Assembly (NCBI RefSeq): GCF_963678635.1
Contig: NC_087069.1
Coordinates: forward strand, 21,426,660-21,490,659
Direction: 5' to 3'
Length of the DNA stretch: 64,000 nt
Source of the DNA: Symsagittifera roscoffensis
Lineage: Eukaryota; Xenacoelomorpha; Acoela; Convolutidae
Both the position numbers and the translations under genes were made by a program. Positions within the stretch are counted from its first letter, which is position 1. Each line of letters starts with the position of its first letter. Of this stretch, positions 9,019 to 19,436 are shown in pieces. The notes below the pieces were generated by a model. That model was not told where the DNA came from. It ran no database searches and was given only the letters and a program-made list of their open reading frames with translations.

Positions 9019-9245
9019 TTAGACAAGTTGTTAAAATCGTACCTGTGGATATATTCAAGGGTTTTGGAAAGTTGGAGGAATAGTTCGAGTATTGTGTAGA
9101 AAATTAAAAAAATGTTACAAAAAATGATTAAGATTATTAGAAAAGATTCAAGTAGATCAAAAAGAAATATTATAAAAGCTTCAAGTATTGAAAAAAAATG
9201 TTTAAAATTTATAAGTATTTGAGCGACTGTTTGAGAGAAAAGCAT
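9015..9245 (-). CDS. Element 1 small hydrophobic ORF a (76 aa)
   Basis: Most of the first 58 residues are Ile, Leu and Phe, so one or two membrane segments are likely; the C-terminus is polar (YIHRYDFNNLSK). It is coupled to ORF b by ATGA at 9015-9018. The element 2 copy (from 49535) keeps the ATG and hydrophobic character but has a premature stop. The AT-rich composition makes chance open frames plausible, so the conserved junction is the main support. Confidence 0.45.
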   Translation of the reverse strand: MLFSQTVAQILINFKHFFSILEAFIIFLFDLLESFLIILIIFCNIFLIFYTILELFLQLSKTLEYIHRYDFNNLSK

Positions 9246-9845
9246 TTAAGAAATGATCTCTTGGTCGAATATTTTTTGCTGTTTGAGGCGATTTTCTAGT
9301 GTGGTCGAATTATTTATTAGTTTTTTGACAAGTGGGTTGAGTTTTATAAAAAATTGTTGGGGGCAATTTTCATGGTGACTGGGAGGTCGTCTTTTGCTTT
9401 ATTTTTGTTTGTCAAATGATCCGGGGTATGGTGAGATTTTTATACTTTAGGCTAATTAAAATCTTCATTTTGTTACTTTAGGCTAAGTTATCAAATTTGT
9501 TTTGGGGGTATTCGTGGTCTGAGTTGGGGAAATATTGTTGATCTTTGGGTTATTAGATAAGGGAGGGGTACGGTATTATGGTGATATTTATTTTAACTGT
9601 CAAGTTGGAGTGGTTTGCTTATTTTTGACCTGGAGGTTGTGAAGTTATAGTTAGAGATGTGCCTGGAGTTCTAGATTATTCGTCTAATTGATCTTAGTTT
9701 GAGTTAGAGAAGGTGGCGGATTGGATGAATCCTATTGGTCGATTATGAACTAGAATTATTGCGTACTTGTGAGCATGTTATTTTGAAAAATTGAAATGAA
9801 AAATGTTACGGAGGTTTCAAGATTGTGAAGTATGAGATCTTAAAA
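9246..9845. other. Spacer between Gag-Pol and ORF a
   Basis: About 600 bp without a credible ORF. On the minus strand it has two copies of TTAGCCTAAAGTA about 35 bp apart (near 9440-9490), both recognisable in element 2, and a TATAAAAATC immediately after the second copy that is not kept in element 2. It could hold signals for expression of the downstream ORFs. Confidence 0.4.
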
Positions 9846-12800
9846 TTACTTTTTAAATTCTACTTTCTTTAATATTTTAGATTGGGGGATGAACATTTTG
9901 TAGTTTTTACGTGGTTGATTTCGGAGTCTTGTTGTTTTTCTATGTTCTGATTTGTCTATTTCTTCTTGGGGTATTATTTGTTCTGTCATTTTTCTATTTT
10001 TTCTTAGTTTTGGAGATTCTTTATGATTTTGTGTATTGTTTTTGGTGGCGGTTGGTTTTGTGTTTTGATTTTCGGTGGGGTTATCTTTTTGTTCTGTGTT
10101 TTTCAGATGTGGTTCGTTTTGAATGATTTTTAATCCTGTGAAAGAATATAATTGGGTTAATTCGCGGAGTGCGTATTCTTTTGGGTAATAAGGTAATAGG
10201 TTGTTTCGATGTTGAACGATTTCTTTTTTGTTTGAGTCGGTAATTTTATATGTGACATCAGTGGGTTTTGCAATTATTTGGTAGGGTCCTTTTCGGAGGG
10301 GTTGTAATTTTTTAGAAATTCCTTTTTGAGTATGAAAATTAGGTATTAAAACAAATGTTCCAATTTTTAAATCGGAAGCTGGTGTAAAACGTGAATTGAT
10401 TTGTTCATTTATGTTTTGTCTTTGTAATAACTTTTTCGTTATTTTTTGGTAAATTTCATTGTGTTTCTTATCTCTATTTAAAATCCATTCGGTGTGTGTA
10501 CCGGAGGCTAATTTAAGAATTTGTGGGTGATGAAAATGATCTTCATCGTGTGTATGTAATGGGAGGTTATAACAAATTGAGTCTTTATTTGGTTGACAAT
10601 AACCTTGTGCGTTTTTATGGGAATTTGCTGTAAACATTATTGGTTTGCGTGGCTTTTGGTTGAAAACCATTTCATATGGTGACATTCCTAAAGTTGTCGT
10701 AATTTGTGAATTATATGCTAAGGGAAATAATTTTACATCTGCTGACCATTCGGTATATTTTGTATCATTTCCGTTGATGATACATCTAAGATATTCTTGT
10801 AGTGAACGGTTCATACCTTCGACTAAGCCGTTTGTCCAAGGTGCATGAGATGTACGTGGTTTGTGTTTAATGTTGTATAAATGACATAGTGTTATTATTT
10901 CATTATTTATGAATTCTGTACCATTGTCTGTGACTAAAATTTCTGGTAGTCCGAATTTTGCTATCCAGTGTTCATAGAGTGTTGTATATGCGTAATAAGC
11001 GTTACAATGTGGTACTGGGTTAAGTGCTACATAATGTGTAAATGCGTCAACAATTACCATAATGTAGGAATTTCCTTCTGATGAGGGTGAAATTGGGCCT
11101 TTAGTATCAAATGAGATACGGTGATTAAAGTACAAACTTTGTCCTTTAAAATCTTGTTTCTGTGCTATTTGTTTTTGATTTGGGTAAGGTTTATTTAGCT
11201 GACATACTATACAATCATTGCATAGTACTTTTATCCAAATTGGTGCATTTGGGAAGTAAAAATTTTGTATAAAATTTGAATATGTTTTTTCTGATCCAGA
11301 GTGTCCTTTAATATTTTGTGTATGTGAAATATTAAAAGCTATAAGAATCATACTTATAGGGAGACAGGGAACTGTAGATTCATTTAGGTTATACTCTAAA
11401 AGGTCTGTTTTTTCGTTAATTGTTGTGTTGTTAAATTTGCGAAAGTATCGGAGGAGTGTTTTGTTTCCTAGAATGGTTGAATCTGCTTTGATAGGTTTAG
11501 TTTTATATTTGTGCCATGATTTCAGTTGTCGAATTATTGGGTCAAGATTTTGATATTGTTTCAGTGTTGAAATTGTAATCGTATCTGTTGGGGGGAGAAA
11601 AATGTTTTCAATTTCGAATTTAGATAAGGGTATTGTATCAAGTGGGTCGTGAAGGTCAAAAACTTGATTTATTGTGTATTTTGAATCATTTGTTTGTGGT
11701 CCTGATAAATTTATTTTATCAGTTAAATTTTCTTTTTCAATTAGTGGAAAATGGCCTTTTTTAGGTGGGTGTTGTTTTGTTCGTTTTTGTTGGGTGTTAT
11801 TTTTTATCCATTGAGAATATGGGATTGGTTTGAAAGTTGATGTTCCAAGTAAATCAACTTCATAATGATTATTTTGACAATCTAAATAAAGTGGGAAATG
11901 TTGTAAATTATTTATTTGTGATTGTTCAATATCAGTTTTTACTGCATATTTGCATTCCAATCGGGGTGATGTTTCGTTTTCTGCAAGGTAGAATTTTATG
12001 TTTTTGGGTATTTCAACTGTTGTTTTTCGTGTAAGTAATTCAGGTGGTGTATTTCGACTTAAGGTGTCTGGTAATGCAAGATTTTTTCCTGCAGTCCAAA
12101 CTATATGTAAGTTTGGAAATTTCATTAGAATTAGTTGAAATCTGTAAACTCGGTGGTTTGGATTAGATTTTTGTGTGAAAAGAAAAATGATTGGTTTGTG
12201 GTCTGTGAATAAAACTGTGGGATGTTTTGATCCAAGTATCAGAAATTCATATTCTGTAAGTGTATAGATTATGGCTGTACATTCTCTCATTAGGGTTGAG
12301 AGTCGTAGCTCTGCTTGAGTGAATAATCGGGAGTTTGCTGATATAAGGTTCATTTTGTTTGTACCATTATGTGATTGTAATAGTGCTGCACCGATGCCAA
12401 AGTTCGAAGCATCGCACATTGCATAAAATGGTTGATCAGGGTCTGGAATTGTGTTTGAAATTTGTTCAGTTAAAAGTTTCTTTATTTCTTCGAATCGTGC
12501 TTGATGTTCTGTATTCCATTCAAAATTATTTTGTTGTCTAAGGATGTTATAAAATGGTCGTAAATATAATTGCATTTTATAAACATATTTACTTAAAAAG
12601 TTTAACATTCCAAGGAATTCTTGGATTTTCTTTTTATTTGTTGGTGGTTGAAGTTTTTGAATAGCGTCAATGCGTGATTTCAGTGGAGTGATTGTTTTTC
12701 TTTCTATGTTATGTCCTAAGAATTTAACTCTTGTCAAAAAGAAGTGTGATTTATCGGGGGCGGCCTTCAGATTTTCGTTCTGAAGTATTTGGTGATATTT

Positions 12801-15800
12801 TTCTAAAACATGGAACATTTCGTCTTTTGTTTGTGATTGCATAAAAACATCGTCTAGATAGGTGATTACGTTTTTCTTGAGTATTAGTGGTCTAAAAATT
12901 TTGCTCATAAAAGCTGAAAATGCTGCTGGTCCTATGGATATTCCATAGAATAAGCGGTTGAATTCATATTGTTGGTTTCCGATAACAAATTGTGTTAAAC
13001 GTCGTGATTGTTCATCTAGTGGCATTTGATTGTATGCACTATTCATATCGGCGGTTGTAAAGTATTTGCCGTTTATTTTTGTTAAGATAACTTGTATTGG
13101 TTCAATGGGCCAATTACATTTTGATTCATCTATGAGTGAATTGAGGTATCTAGCGTCGAGAACGATTTTTAATGATTCTCCTTTAGCTAGAATGATAACG
13201 GGGTTGATGAATGTGTTGCCTTTTGGTTGTTCTTCTTTATTAACCGGTGATATAATGTTGTATTGTTCTAAAATATCGAGTAATCTGTTTACTTTATCAT
13301 GTAAGTGAATTGGTACTTTACTTGCTCTCTGTTTTTTGAAAACTGCGTCTGGTTTTAATGGGAGATGTAGTGATGAACTGATTTTGCCAACATCGAATTT
13401 TGATGTTGCATAGACTGATGAATATTTAATTAGCTGTTTGGCTAATTTTTCGAATTCGTCTTGTGTTATTTGTGAATGTTGGAAATTAAACATTGTTAAA
13501 AATTTCTGTTGGTCTGCTGTGTAGTTACTTATGTTGAATGTAGGTTTGAAATATGGAGTTTTTGTGAAATAATCCGTATTTCTGTTTTCGTTACTTATTA
13601 TATTATTTATAGATAATTCTTCATTAAGAATTGTAGATTGGCAAATATCTAGTAATTGGAGTATATTATTTACGCGATAGGCTTTTTCGTGTATTGGTGA
13701 TATTGTAGCGTTGGTTTCACAATATCCTAAAAGTCCTAAAGGTAATGTTACTTGGTAAGGTGTATTATTATAGACATGTAAGGAAATGATATCGGAATTC
13801 GAATTTTTCAAATATTTTATTGAAGAGATTGTGATTTTGAAAAATTTATGAATAGGTTTGAATTCAAAATCTGACATATAAAATTTTTGTTTGTTTTGTT
13901 CTTTATCATATTGGTGAACTTGTTTGATTGAAAAATTATAGATGTTTCCTGATAGTGGTTTCAGGTGTTTTCTTTGTTGGTTAAATATCGGATAAAATTT
14001 TGAAAAGAATGGTGGTTGTTTATTTAATCTTTGAAAAAATGTTAAGGATGTTTCTTTTGTTTTTGTATATTTATCTTTGATTAATATTTTACTATTTAGT
14101 ATGTTAATTGTTGGTATATACTTCGAAATAAATGGTATTCCAATGATATTATATTTAATATCAGTGATATGAAATATTTGTTTAAATGGCTTATTTAAAA
14201 TTTTGCTTTGCTCCATTGTTCTGGTAGGGAGGAGAAATAATTGGATTTTTCCGTAGTTTATCAATGTTGATCCTTGTGCTGTTGCTAGCTTACTGGAGGT
14301 TTCAAGAGGTGTTAGCTTTGGATGTAAAGTTTTTATTTCATTCCATGTGGGAATGTTTATAATGTTTGATTCTGCTCCTGAATCAATTAAAAAATCTATT
14401 TCAAGGTCTGGTGGTTGAAATTCTTTATTTCTTGGGCTTTCTAAGAGAAATGGTATTGTCCAAATTTTTTCTTTGGGTTGTTCTTTTTGTATATTTTGAT
14501 AAATGTGGTTTGTATTCAAGCATTTTGTTTTGGTATTTCTATTGGTTTGATTTGTAGTGTTTATCTCGTTTGTTTCTTGCGTCGTTGGTGTGGAATTTAT
14601 GGGTGTAGTGTAATTATTTTGAAGAAATTCTGATTGATTTTCATATATATGTGATGGAAAGGGTTGTTCATATATGACAGATTCATAGTCATTTTCGACT
14701 TTTATCATATTGATAGCAAGAGTGTTTTCAGTATCACTTTCTGAATCTGATGATGTACAGTTTATTTGATTGAGTTGTAACGTATCAGTTACTGTGTTAT
14801 CAATACCTGGAGGGTCTGATGTTGTTTCTGGGTTAGCTTGTACTTGATTGATTTGTCTTTGATGTTTAGGTGTACTGCTTCTCTGACGATTATTAGAATT
14901 ATTATAGTTATTATTATTCCTATGTGGTGATTGGGAATATTTTCTATAACGATTATTATAACTTGGGTGTCGATTTTGTGAATTATTTCGCGATCTGTTT
15001 TGGTAATTATTGTTTGGTCTGTTATAGTTCGATCTATTATATGAGTTATTTCTTGATCGATTATTCGGGTAATTCTGGTTTCGGTTGTTTGAATAACTTC
15101 TATTTCTATTATAGGAGTAGTTTCTATTCCTATTGTATGATGAATTTCGTGATTGGTTGTTTGGATAGTAGTTATTTCTTGATTGGGAATTAGATCTAGA
15201 AACAAATCGTTGTGTATTTGAATTTGATCTGGAGTAGTTATTTCTACTATTTGGTCTATTGTAGTGATTTTGTGATGGATTATACGTGTTTCTTCGTTCT
15301 GGTGATCTTCCTCTATAACTTGAGTTATATGGTGATTGATTTCTTGTATAATTTGTATTGTTCGGTAGTGGTTTTCCTGAACTGTTGTTGCTGTGGACTG
15401 TTTTGTTCGGTAGATTTTGATCTTTTTTCATGTATTGATAGAATGATTTATTTGGTTCTTTGTATTTTTGAGGTTTATTTTGACTATCTTGCTGTTTTTG
15501 TCTACATTCGGAAATACTATGTCCGTATCGTCGGCAATAATTACACCATTTTTTGAAAGATGGTTTGCCTTTAAAGTTCGGGTTCTTTTCGTAAATATTG
15601 AGTATTTCAGTGATTTTTTCAACGAGGTCTGTTTCTGATTCCTGTATATTATTAATATTAGTGGAAGTCGTTTCAATTTTGTTAACGTATTGTAATTTCA
15701 GATTTTCCGTTTCTTCTAGTTTCATCGTGATTTCTGCTTGTTCTAATTTGTCTACTAGTTTTCGAAAATCTAAATCGGGTTCTCGAATTGAAGAAGGATG

Positions 15801-18068
15801 GGATGCTCTCTTTTTTATTGCTATTTTCCTTAATTGTGGTGTTAAGGTCATCATTAAGATTTCTGTCATTTTTGTGTTTTTATAGTCATGTGTATTTAGT
15901 GAATATGCTTTTCGAACTAGTGTTTCAATTCGTACTGCTATTTGCTTGATGGTTTCGTTTGGTAATCTACGAATTTCATTACATAAAACTCTTTGTTGTT
16001 GTTTGTTTCTTTCGGAGTCAAACATTTTTGAAAATTCTTGTGTAAATCTTTTCCAGTTTGATTTTATTTCTTGAGGTAGTACTGAAAACCATTTTTGGGC
16101 TGCGCCATCTAAGGTTGTTTGTATTAACGCTGTGCGTCGATGTATCCAGTTTTGATGTAGTGGCGTATTAATTGGTTCAGGTCCAATGTTTAAAATCAGG
16201 TTTGCTGTTACTGCATTTAAATAATCTTCTACAGAGTATTCAGGGTCTGTTCCTGTGAAAACCATTAAAGGTTTGTTTGATGTTATTGATGATCCACCCA
16301 TTAGGTATGGATTCATTGTCATTTGTAGTGATTCTGCTGCATTTGGCATTTGAGAAAAATTTGAAAGTTGGTTTCTTGTTATTTCATGTTGTTGGAGATA
16401 ATATGGGAGTGGTATTTCATTTTGCATTTGTGATGCTTGATACGAGTGTGCAGTCATTGGATTTTGTTGTTGAATTGGTTGAAAAGATTGTGTATTAATT
16501 GGATTTTGTTGTTGAATTGGTTGTTGATGTTGTGCATCTATTGATTGTGGAGAAAAATTTCTATGATTTGTACGTGTTTTCTGTATTCCTTGTCTACGAT
16601 ATTCTTGAGTATTTGTTGCAAATATATCTGGTTGTAAAAAATCGTCATCTGAGGATAAATAATCCATTTGATAAGATGTTTGTTTTTTATTTTTATTCTG
16701 TTGAAAAAATGGGTAATTTTCACTGCGATCCTGTGGAGGATTTGGTTGAAAATTTTTGGAATTATATTGGGCTGTTGGGTTATCCCAGTTTCGAGGTTTT
16801 GTATATTGGTTAAAATTCCTTTGTGGTTGATAATTTGTTTTTGATGGATGTGTATAATTATAATTATGGTCTGCAAAGTTGTTTCTAGTGAATGCTTTGC
16901 GTGTTTTTGATGGTATTGTCATGGGTCTGTATGTTTGGTAATCCATATGTGAATATTTAGGGGCAACCGAAGGTTTAACGGTTGATTGTAAGGTTACCTG
17001 TGTTTGTGAAGGATTTGTATTTCTTGGTGTTGTTAAATTTGGGCGTTTTGGTGAAATACTTTGTTGTGTAGTTGTTGTGTGTACAATTTCTTCATTTATG
17101 AAGTGTGATGGTGTCTGGATATCTTGTTGAGTAAGATTCCTAGTTCCATTGAGGTTTTCGTTGTGTATGACTGTAGAGTTTAAACTATTATTTTGTGTAT
17201 CGGGTAAAAATGTATTATAGTTTAATGGTGTTGCATCAATTGTTAATGGTATTACTCTTACATAATCTCTTATGTAAGATATTGTACCTATTGCTTGACT
17301 TGAGATTGATTGTGGAAAGCTTATAAATGCGGGATGAGACCATTCGGGGTCCCAAACATAATCTGATTGTTCTGTGATAGCGGTATCATCGTTCGAATTT
17401 TGGGGTCTAAAATTTTTTCTTGCTTGTGCAATTAAATCAATATTGTGTGTGAAATAATCTATTATGAACCATGCCAAAATTTTTTGTAAATCGTGTTTGG
17501 TATGTTGTGAAACGTCATCTTTCGTGAAATTTTCTTTAATGATGTTTAAATAACTAGAGAGTAGTGTAATTTCATGTCGTACTCTTAAATGTTTGGATGT
17601 TTCTGTCGGTGAGACATTTGTTAATGGGAGTTCATTTTCTAATATCGAAATATAACTATATATTATTGCGAAAACTTCATTGGTGAAAATGGAGTTTGCT
17701 CTTTGTGAGTTATGGTATTGGATGCTTTTTATATATTCTGAAAAAACTTTTGAAAATTCTAAATCAAGATCGTCTGTTTGAATAGTATATATTCTATTAT
17801 TATGGTTTGGGGAAGTGAATTCTATAGAGTAGATTCCATACTGTTGTGTTATGTTGCATATATCTTTTAGATAGTGATCTATGATTTGTCTTTTGATTTT
17901 TACATCGGGGAACTCTGTTTTACATGGACTGATTCCGGGTTCAAATAAATTTACGAGTAAATTTTGACAAAATATGTGTTGTCCTCTATCAGTATCTGCG
18001 TCTACTATAAAAGGAAAGATTTCATCATCATCTGGAGTTTCGTCACCTGGGGTGTGCGTTGAACTCAT
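9846..18068 (-). CDS. gag-pol: Element 1 Gag-Pol polyprotein (2740 aa)
   Basis: One uninterrupted frame encodes all core retrotransposon functions. Gag has a Gln/Asn-rich N-terminal region, a capsid-like block around residues 630-780 (GAAQKWF), and a CX2CX4HX4C zinc knuckle near 842-857. A long Asn/Arg/Ser/Tyr-repeat linker covers about 920-1050. The aspartic protease has DSGA near 1229. Reverse transcriptase has YLDD near 1737, and RNase H has DASNFG near 1886. Integrase has an H-H-C-C finger near 2250-2290, a D/D/E core near 2319, 2379 (DNGTEF) and 2415, and a GPY-like C-terminal module near 2590. Order protease-RT-RNase H-integrase defines Ty3/gypsy. A single fused frame means Gag:Pol ratio is not set by frameshifting. 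It overlaps the upstream basic ORF by 26 bp. It appears fully coding-competent. Confidence 0.95.
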   Translation of the reverse strand: MSSTHTPGDETPDDDEIFPFIVDADTDRGQHIFCQNLLVNLFEPGISPCKTEFPDVKIKRQIIDHYLKDICNITQQYGIYSIEFTSPNHNNRIYTIQTDDLDLEFSKVFSEYIKSIQYHNSQRANSIFTNEVFAIIYSYISILENELPLTNVSPTETSKHLRVRHEITLLSSYLNIIKENFTKDDVSQHTKHDLQKILAWFIIDYFTHNIDLIAQARKNFRPQNSNDDTAITEQSDYVWDPEWSHPAFISFPQSISSQAIGTISYIRDYVRVIPLTIDATPLNYNTFLPDTQNNSLNSTVIHNENLNGTRNLTQQDIQTPSHFINEEIVHTTTTQQSISPKRPNLTTPRNTNPSQTQVTLQSTVKPSVAPKYSHMDYQTYRPMTIPSKTRKAFTRNNFADHNYNYTHPSKTNYQPQRNFNQYTKPRNWDNPTAQYNSKNFQPNPPQDRSENYPFFQQNKNKKQTSYQMDYLSSDDDFLQPDIFATNTQEYRRQGIQKTRTNHRNFSPQSIDAQHQQPIQQQNPINTQSFQPIQQQNPMTAHSYQASQMQNEIPLPYYLQQHEITRNQLSNFSQMPNAAESLQMTMNPYLMGGSSITSNKPLMVFTGTDPEYSVEDYLNAVTANLILNIGPEPINTPLHQNWIHRRTALIQTTLDGAAQKWFSVLPQEIKSNWKRFTQEFSKMFDSERNKQQQRVLCNEIRRLPNETIKQIAVRIETLVRKAYSLNTHDYKNTKMTEILMMTLTPQLRKIAIKKRASHPSSIREPDLDFRKLVDKLEQAEITMKLEETENLKLQYVNKIETTSTNINNIQESETDLVEKITEILNIYEKNPNFKGKPSFKKWCNYCRRYGHSISECRQKQQDSQNKPQKYKEPNKSFYQYMKKDQNLPNKTVHSNNSSGKPLPNNTNYTRNQSPYNSSYRGRSPERRNTYNPSQNHYNRPNSRNNYSRSNSNTQRFVSRSNSQSRNNYYPNNQSRNSSYNRNRNYSYNRNRSYSNNRNQNYPNNRSRNNSYNRSNYNRPNNNYQNRSRNNSQNRHPSYNNRYRKYSQSPHRNNNNYNNSNNRQRSSTPKHQRQINQVQANPETTSDPPGIDNTVTDTLQLNQINCTSSDSESDTENTLAINMIKVENDYESVIYEQPFPSHIYENQSEFLQNNYTTPINSTPTTQETNEINTTNQTNRNTKTKCLNTNHIYQNIQKEQPKEKIWTIPFLLESPRNKEFQPPDLEIDFLIDSGAESNIINIPTWNEIKTLHPKLTPLETSSKLATAQGSTLINYGKIQLFLLPTRTMEQSKILNKPFKQIFHITDIKYNIIGIPFISKYIPTINILNSKILIKDKYTKTKETSLTFFQRLNKQPPFFSKFYPIFNQQRKHLKPLSGNIYNFSIKQVHQYDKEQNKQKFYMSDFEFKPIHKFFKITISSIKYLKNSNSDIISLHVYNNTPYQVTLPLGLLGYCETNATISPIHEKAYRVNNILQLLDICQSTILNEELSINNIISNENRNTDYFTKTPYFKPTFNISNYTADQQKFLTMFNFQHSQITQDEFEKLAKQLIKYSSVYATSKFDVGKISSSLHLPLKPDAVFKKQRASKVPIHLHDKVNRLLDILEQYNIISPVNKEEQPKGNTFINPVIILAKGESLKIVLDARYLNSLIDESKCNWPIEPIQVILTKINGKYFTTADMNSAYNQMPLDEQSRRLTQFVIGNQQYEFNRLFYGISIGPAAFSAFMSKIFRPLILKKNVITYLDDVFMQSQTKDEMFHVLEKYHQILQNENLKAAPDKSHFFLTRVKFLGHNIERKTITPLKSRIDAIQKLQPPTNKKKIQEFLGMLNFLSKYVYKMQLYLRPFYNILRQQNNFEWNTEHQARFEEIKKLLTEQISNTIPDPDQPFYAMCDASNFGIGAALLQSHNGTNKMNLISANSRLFTQAELRLSTLMRECTAIIYTLTEYEFLILGSKHPTVLFTDHKPIIFLFTQKSNPNHRVYRFQLILMKFPNLHIVWTAGKNLALPDTLSRNTPPELLTRKTTVEIPKNIKFYLAENETSPRLECKYAVKTDIEQSQINNLQHFPLYLDCQNNHYEVDLLGTSTFKPIPYSQWIKNNTQQKRTKQHPPKKGHFPLIEKENLTDKINLSGPQTNDSKYTINQVFDLHDPLDTIPLSKFEIENIFLPPTDTITISTLKQYQNLDPIIRQLKSWHKYKTKPIKADSTILGNKTLLRYFRKFNNTTINEKTDLLEYNLNESTVPCLPISMILIAFNISHTQNIKGHSGSEKTYSNFIQNFYFPNAPIWIKVLCNDCIVCQLNKPYPNQKQIAQKQDFKGQSLYFNHRISFDTKGPISPSSEGNSYIMVIVDAFTHYVALNPVPHCNAYYAYTTLYEHWIAKFGLPEILVTDNGTEFINNEIITLCHLYNIKHKPRTSHAPWTNGLVEGMNRSLQEYLRCIINGNDTKYTEWSADVKLFPLAYNSQITTTLGMSPYEMVFNQKPRKPIMFTANSHKNAQGYCQPNKDSICYNLPLHTHDEDHFHHPQILKLASGTHTEWILNRDKKHNEIYQKITKKLLQRQNINEQINSRFTPASDLKIGTFVLIPNFHTQKGISKKLQPLRKGPYQIIAKPTDVTYKITDSNKKEIVQHRNNLLPYYPKEYALRELTQLYSFTGLKIIQNEPHLKNTEQKDNPTENQNTKPTATKNNTQNHKESPKLRKNRKMTEQIIPQEEIDKSEHRKTTRLRNQPRKNYKMFIPQSKILKKVEFKK

Positions 18069-18510
18069 TTTTTCGTTCGATGACTGTTAATATGTAATTA
18101 TTAATGTGTCGAATTGGTTGATTCCAATTGTATAAATGTACTGGTTTGTGTTTATACTGTTTTTTTATTCTTCTTTTTCCTCTTTGTGATGAATTTGAAG
18201 TTGTTTCTGAGTCAGAAAAATATAATTGATCGTGTTGTGGGCAATTTTTATCTATTGATTCTTTTAGTTTGTAAAGTTCGTCTAAACTGTTGGTTTCTGA
18301 TTCTGAAAATGCGTTTCGATTTTTTGAAAATCTTTTTCGTGTTATTTGTCTTTGTTTAGTTATTATTTTTCTCTTTAGTGTTTGTCGTTTTGTTCGAATG
18401 TATCCAACTGTTTGTGTATGAGGTGTGATTACAAGGTCGTATTTTTTGTTATCTATTTCACAATTGTGTAAAATGATTGTTTGTTTATTTCCTAGGTTTT
18501 TAAATGACAT
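18043..18510 (-). CDS. Element 1 basic pre-Gag ORF (155 aa)
   Basis: The ORF precedes Gag and overlaps it by 26 bp in another frame. The middle (about residues 38-66) is very rich in Arg and Lys, and a second basic patch follows a Ser/acidic stretch (SDSETTSNSS). No Cys motif or membrane segment is present. Element 2 keeps the first 125 residues with few substitutions; its C-terminus is replaced because of a deletion. A basic protein before gag could bind RNA or enter the nucleus, like the arginine-rich regulators of complex retroviruses, but no homology is claimed. Confidence 0.7.
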   Translation of the reverse strand: MSFKNLGNKQTIILHNCEIDNKKYDLVITPHTQTVGYIRTKRQTLKRKIITKQRQITRKRFSKNRNAFSESETNSLDELYKLKESIDKNCPQHDQLYFSDSETTSNSSQRGKRRIKKQYKHKPVHLYNWNQPIRHINNYILTVIERKNEFNAHPR

Positions 18511-19436
18511 AAGGTTTAGGATGACGGATGCAAAGGTTGTTAAATGATTTCTATTTTCTTAAACTGTTAGTTCTTACGATTTTTTGGTTAGCTTAACCTG
18601 GGTCTTTTGTTCAGGGTTGGAGAGAAAAGTATATCGATTCCGAAGAATGATTTTTACTTTCTCGTGACTAGTATAAGTTAAGGTGTTAACTTACTTAATC
18701 TTACTTAGGGGTAGTGATTGTGTTCAAGGGTTGGAGAATAGTAAATCGATCCACAAGGTTCAGGTATAATTAGAACGCGAGTAGTTCGTTAGATACTATT
18801 TTAAACTTACTAAGTCTAAGATTTATCCTGGGTCTGGTAAGAGGGGGGGTCAAGTGAAGGATGAATAACCGAAGTTCTTCACTGTTTATCCTAATTTGAA
18901 TGATTAGTTTTGTGTAAAAATTTCTATTAGTCCTGGGTTTTTAGAAAGGGTTGGGTAGTGAATCGACGTTTGAGGTCGTTAGACACTTATTAAGTGGGTG
19001 GGGGAGAACAAAGTTGTTCTGTTTGATCCAAGGATAAGCCTTGATGATCAAATTTGAAATTTAATTAAGTAGAAAATGATTTAAGATCCAAGGATAAGCC
19101 TTGATGATCTGGTTTTAAAATTAAGTGACTTTAAGTTTTAATAAAATTTTAAATGTGTGTAAAGGAAAGATTTAGTGTTTTGATGATATTAGTGAGTTGA
19201 TGATTGCTGTTATGTTTTAGGTGATGAAGCTGGAACAACAAGATGATTTATGATTACTAACCATTTATTGTCATGCTACTAATTTTTGTTTTGATTTTCA
19301 ATAAATATTTTCCAAACATGTTTTGTATAATACTGCAGAGTTAGGAAAACGATCTTAGATCTTTTTATCAATCGTTATTGTATAATATTAATTTTGTTTA
19401 GCGCCTGAAATGATTTTGAAGAATAACTTCAAGGTT
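18511..19436 (-). ncRNA. Structured 5' leader of element 1 with repeated stem-loops
   Basis: This stretch lies between the leader ORF and the basic ORF. It contains four modules each marked by a GGGT(T)GG-like motif or a CCTGGGT motif and an inverted repeat: 18622-18663, 18737-18800, 18854-18882 and 18957-18987. It also contains two identical 25-base hairpins at 19025-19049 and 19085-19109 (stem CAAGG/CCTTG, loop of five). All are recognisable in element 2 at 57236-57753. The location is where retroelements carry packaging and dimerisation signals; that role is inferred. Confidence 0.55.

Noticed and set aside
14789..15205. 138-codon minus-strand frame overlapping Gag-Pol (and its 209-codon counterpart at 55062-55691)
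   Set aside because: It is a shadow of the Asn/Arg/Ser/Tyr-repeat linker; Ile/Thr-rich composition follows from reading the repeats in another frame.
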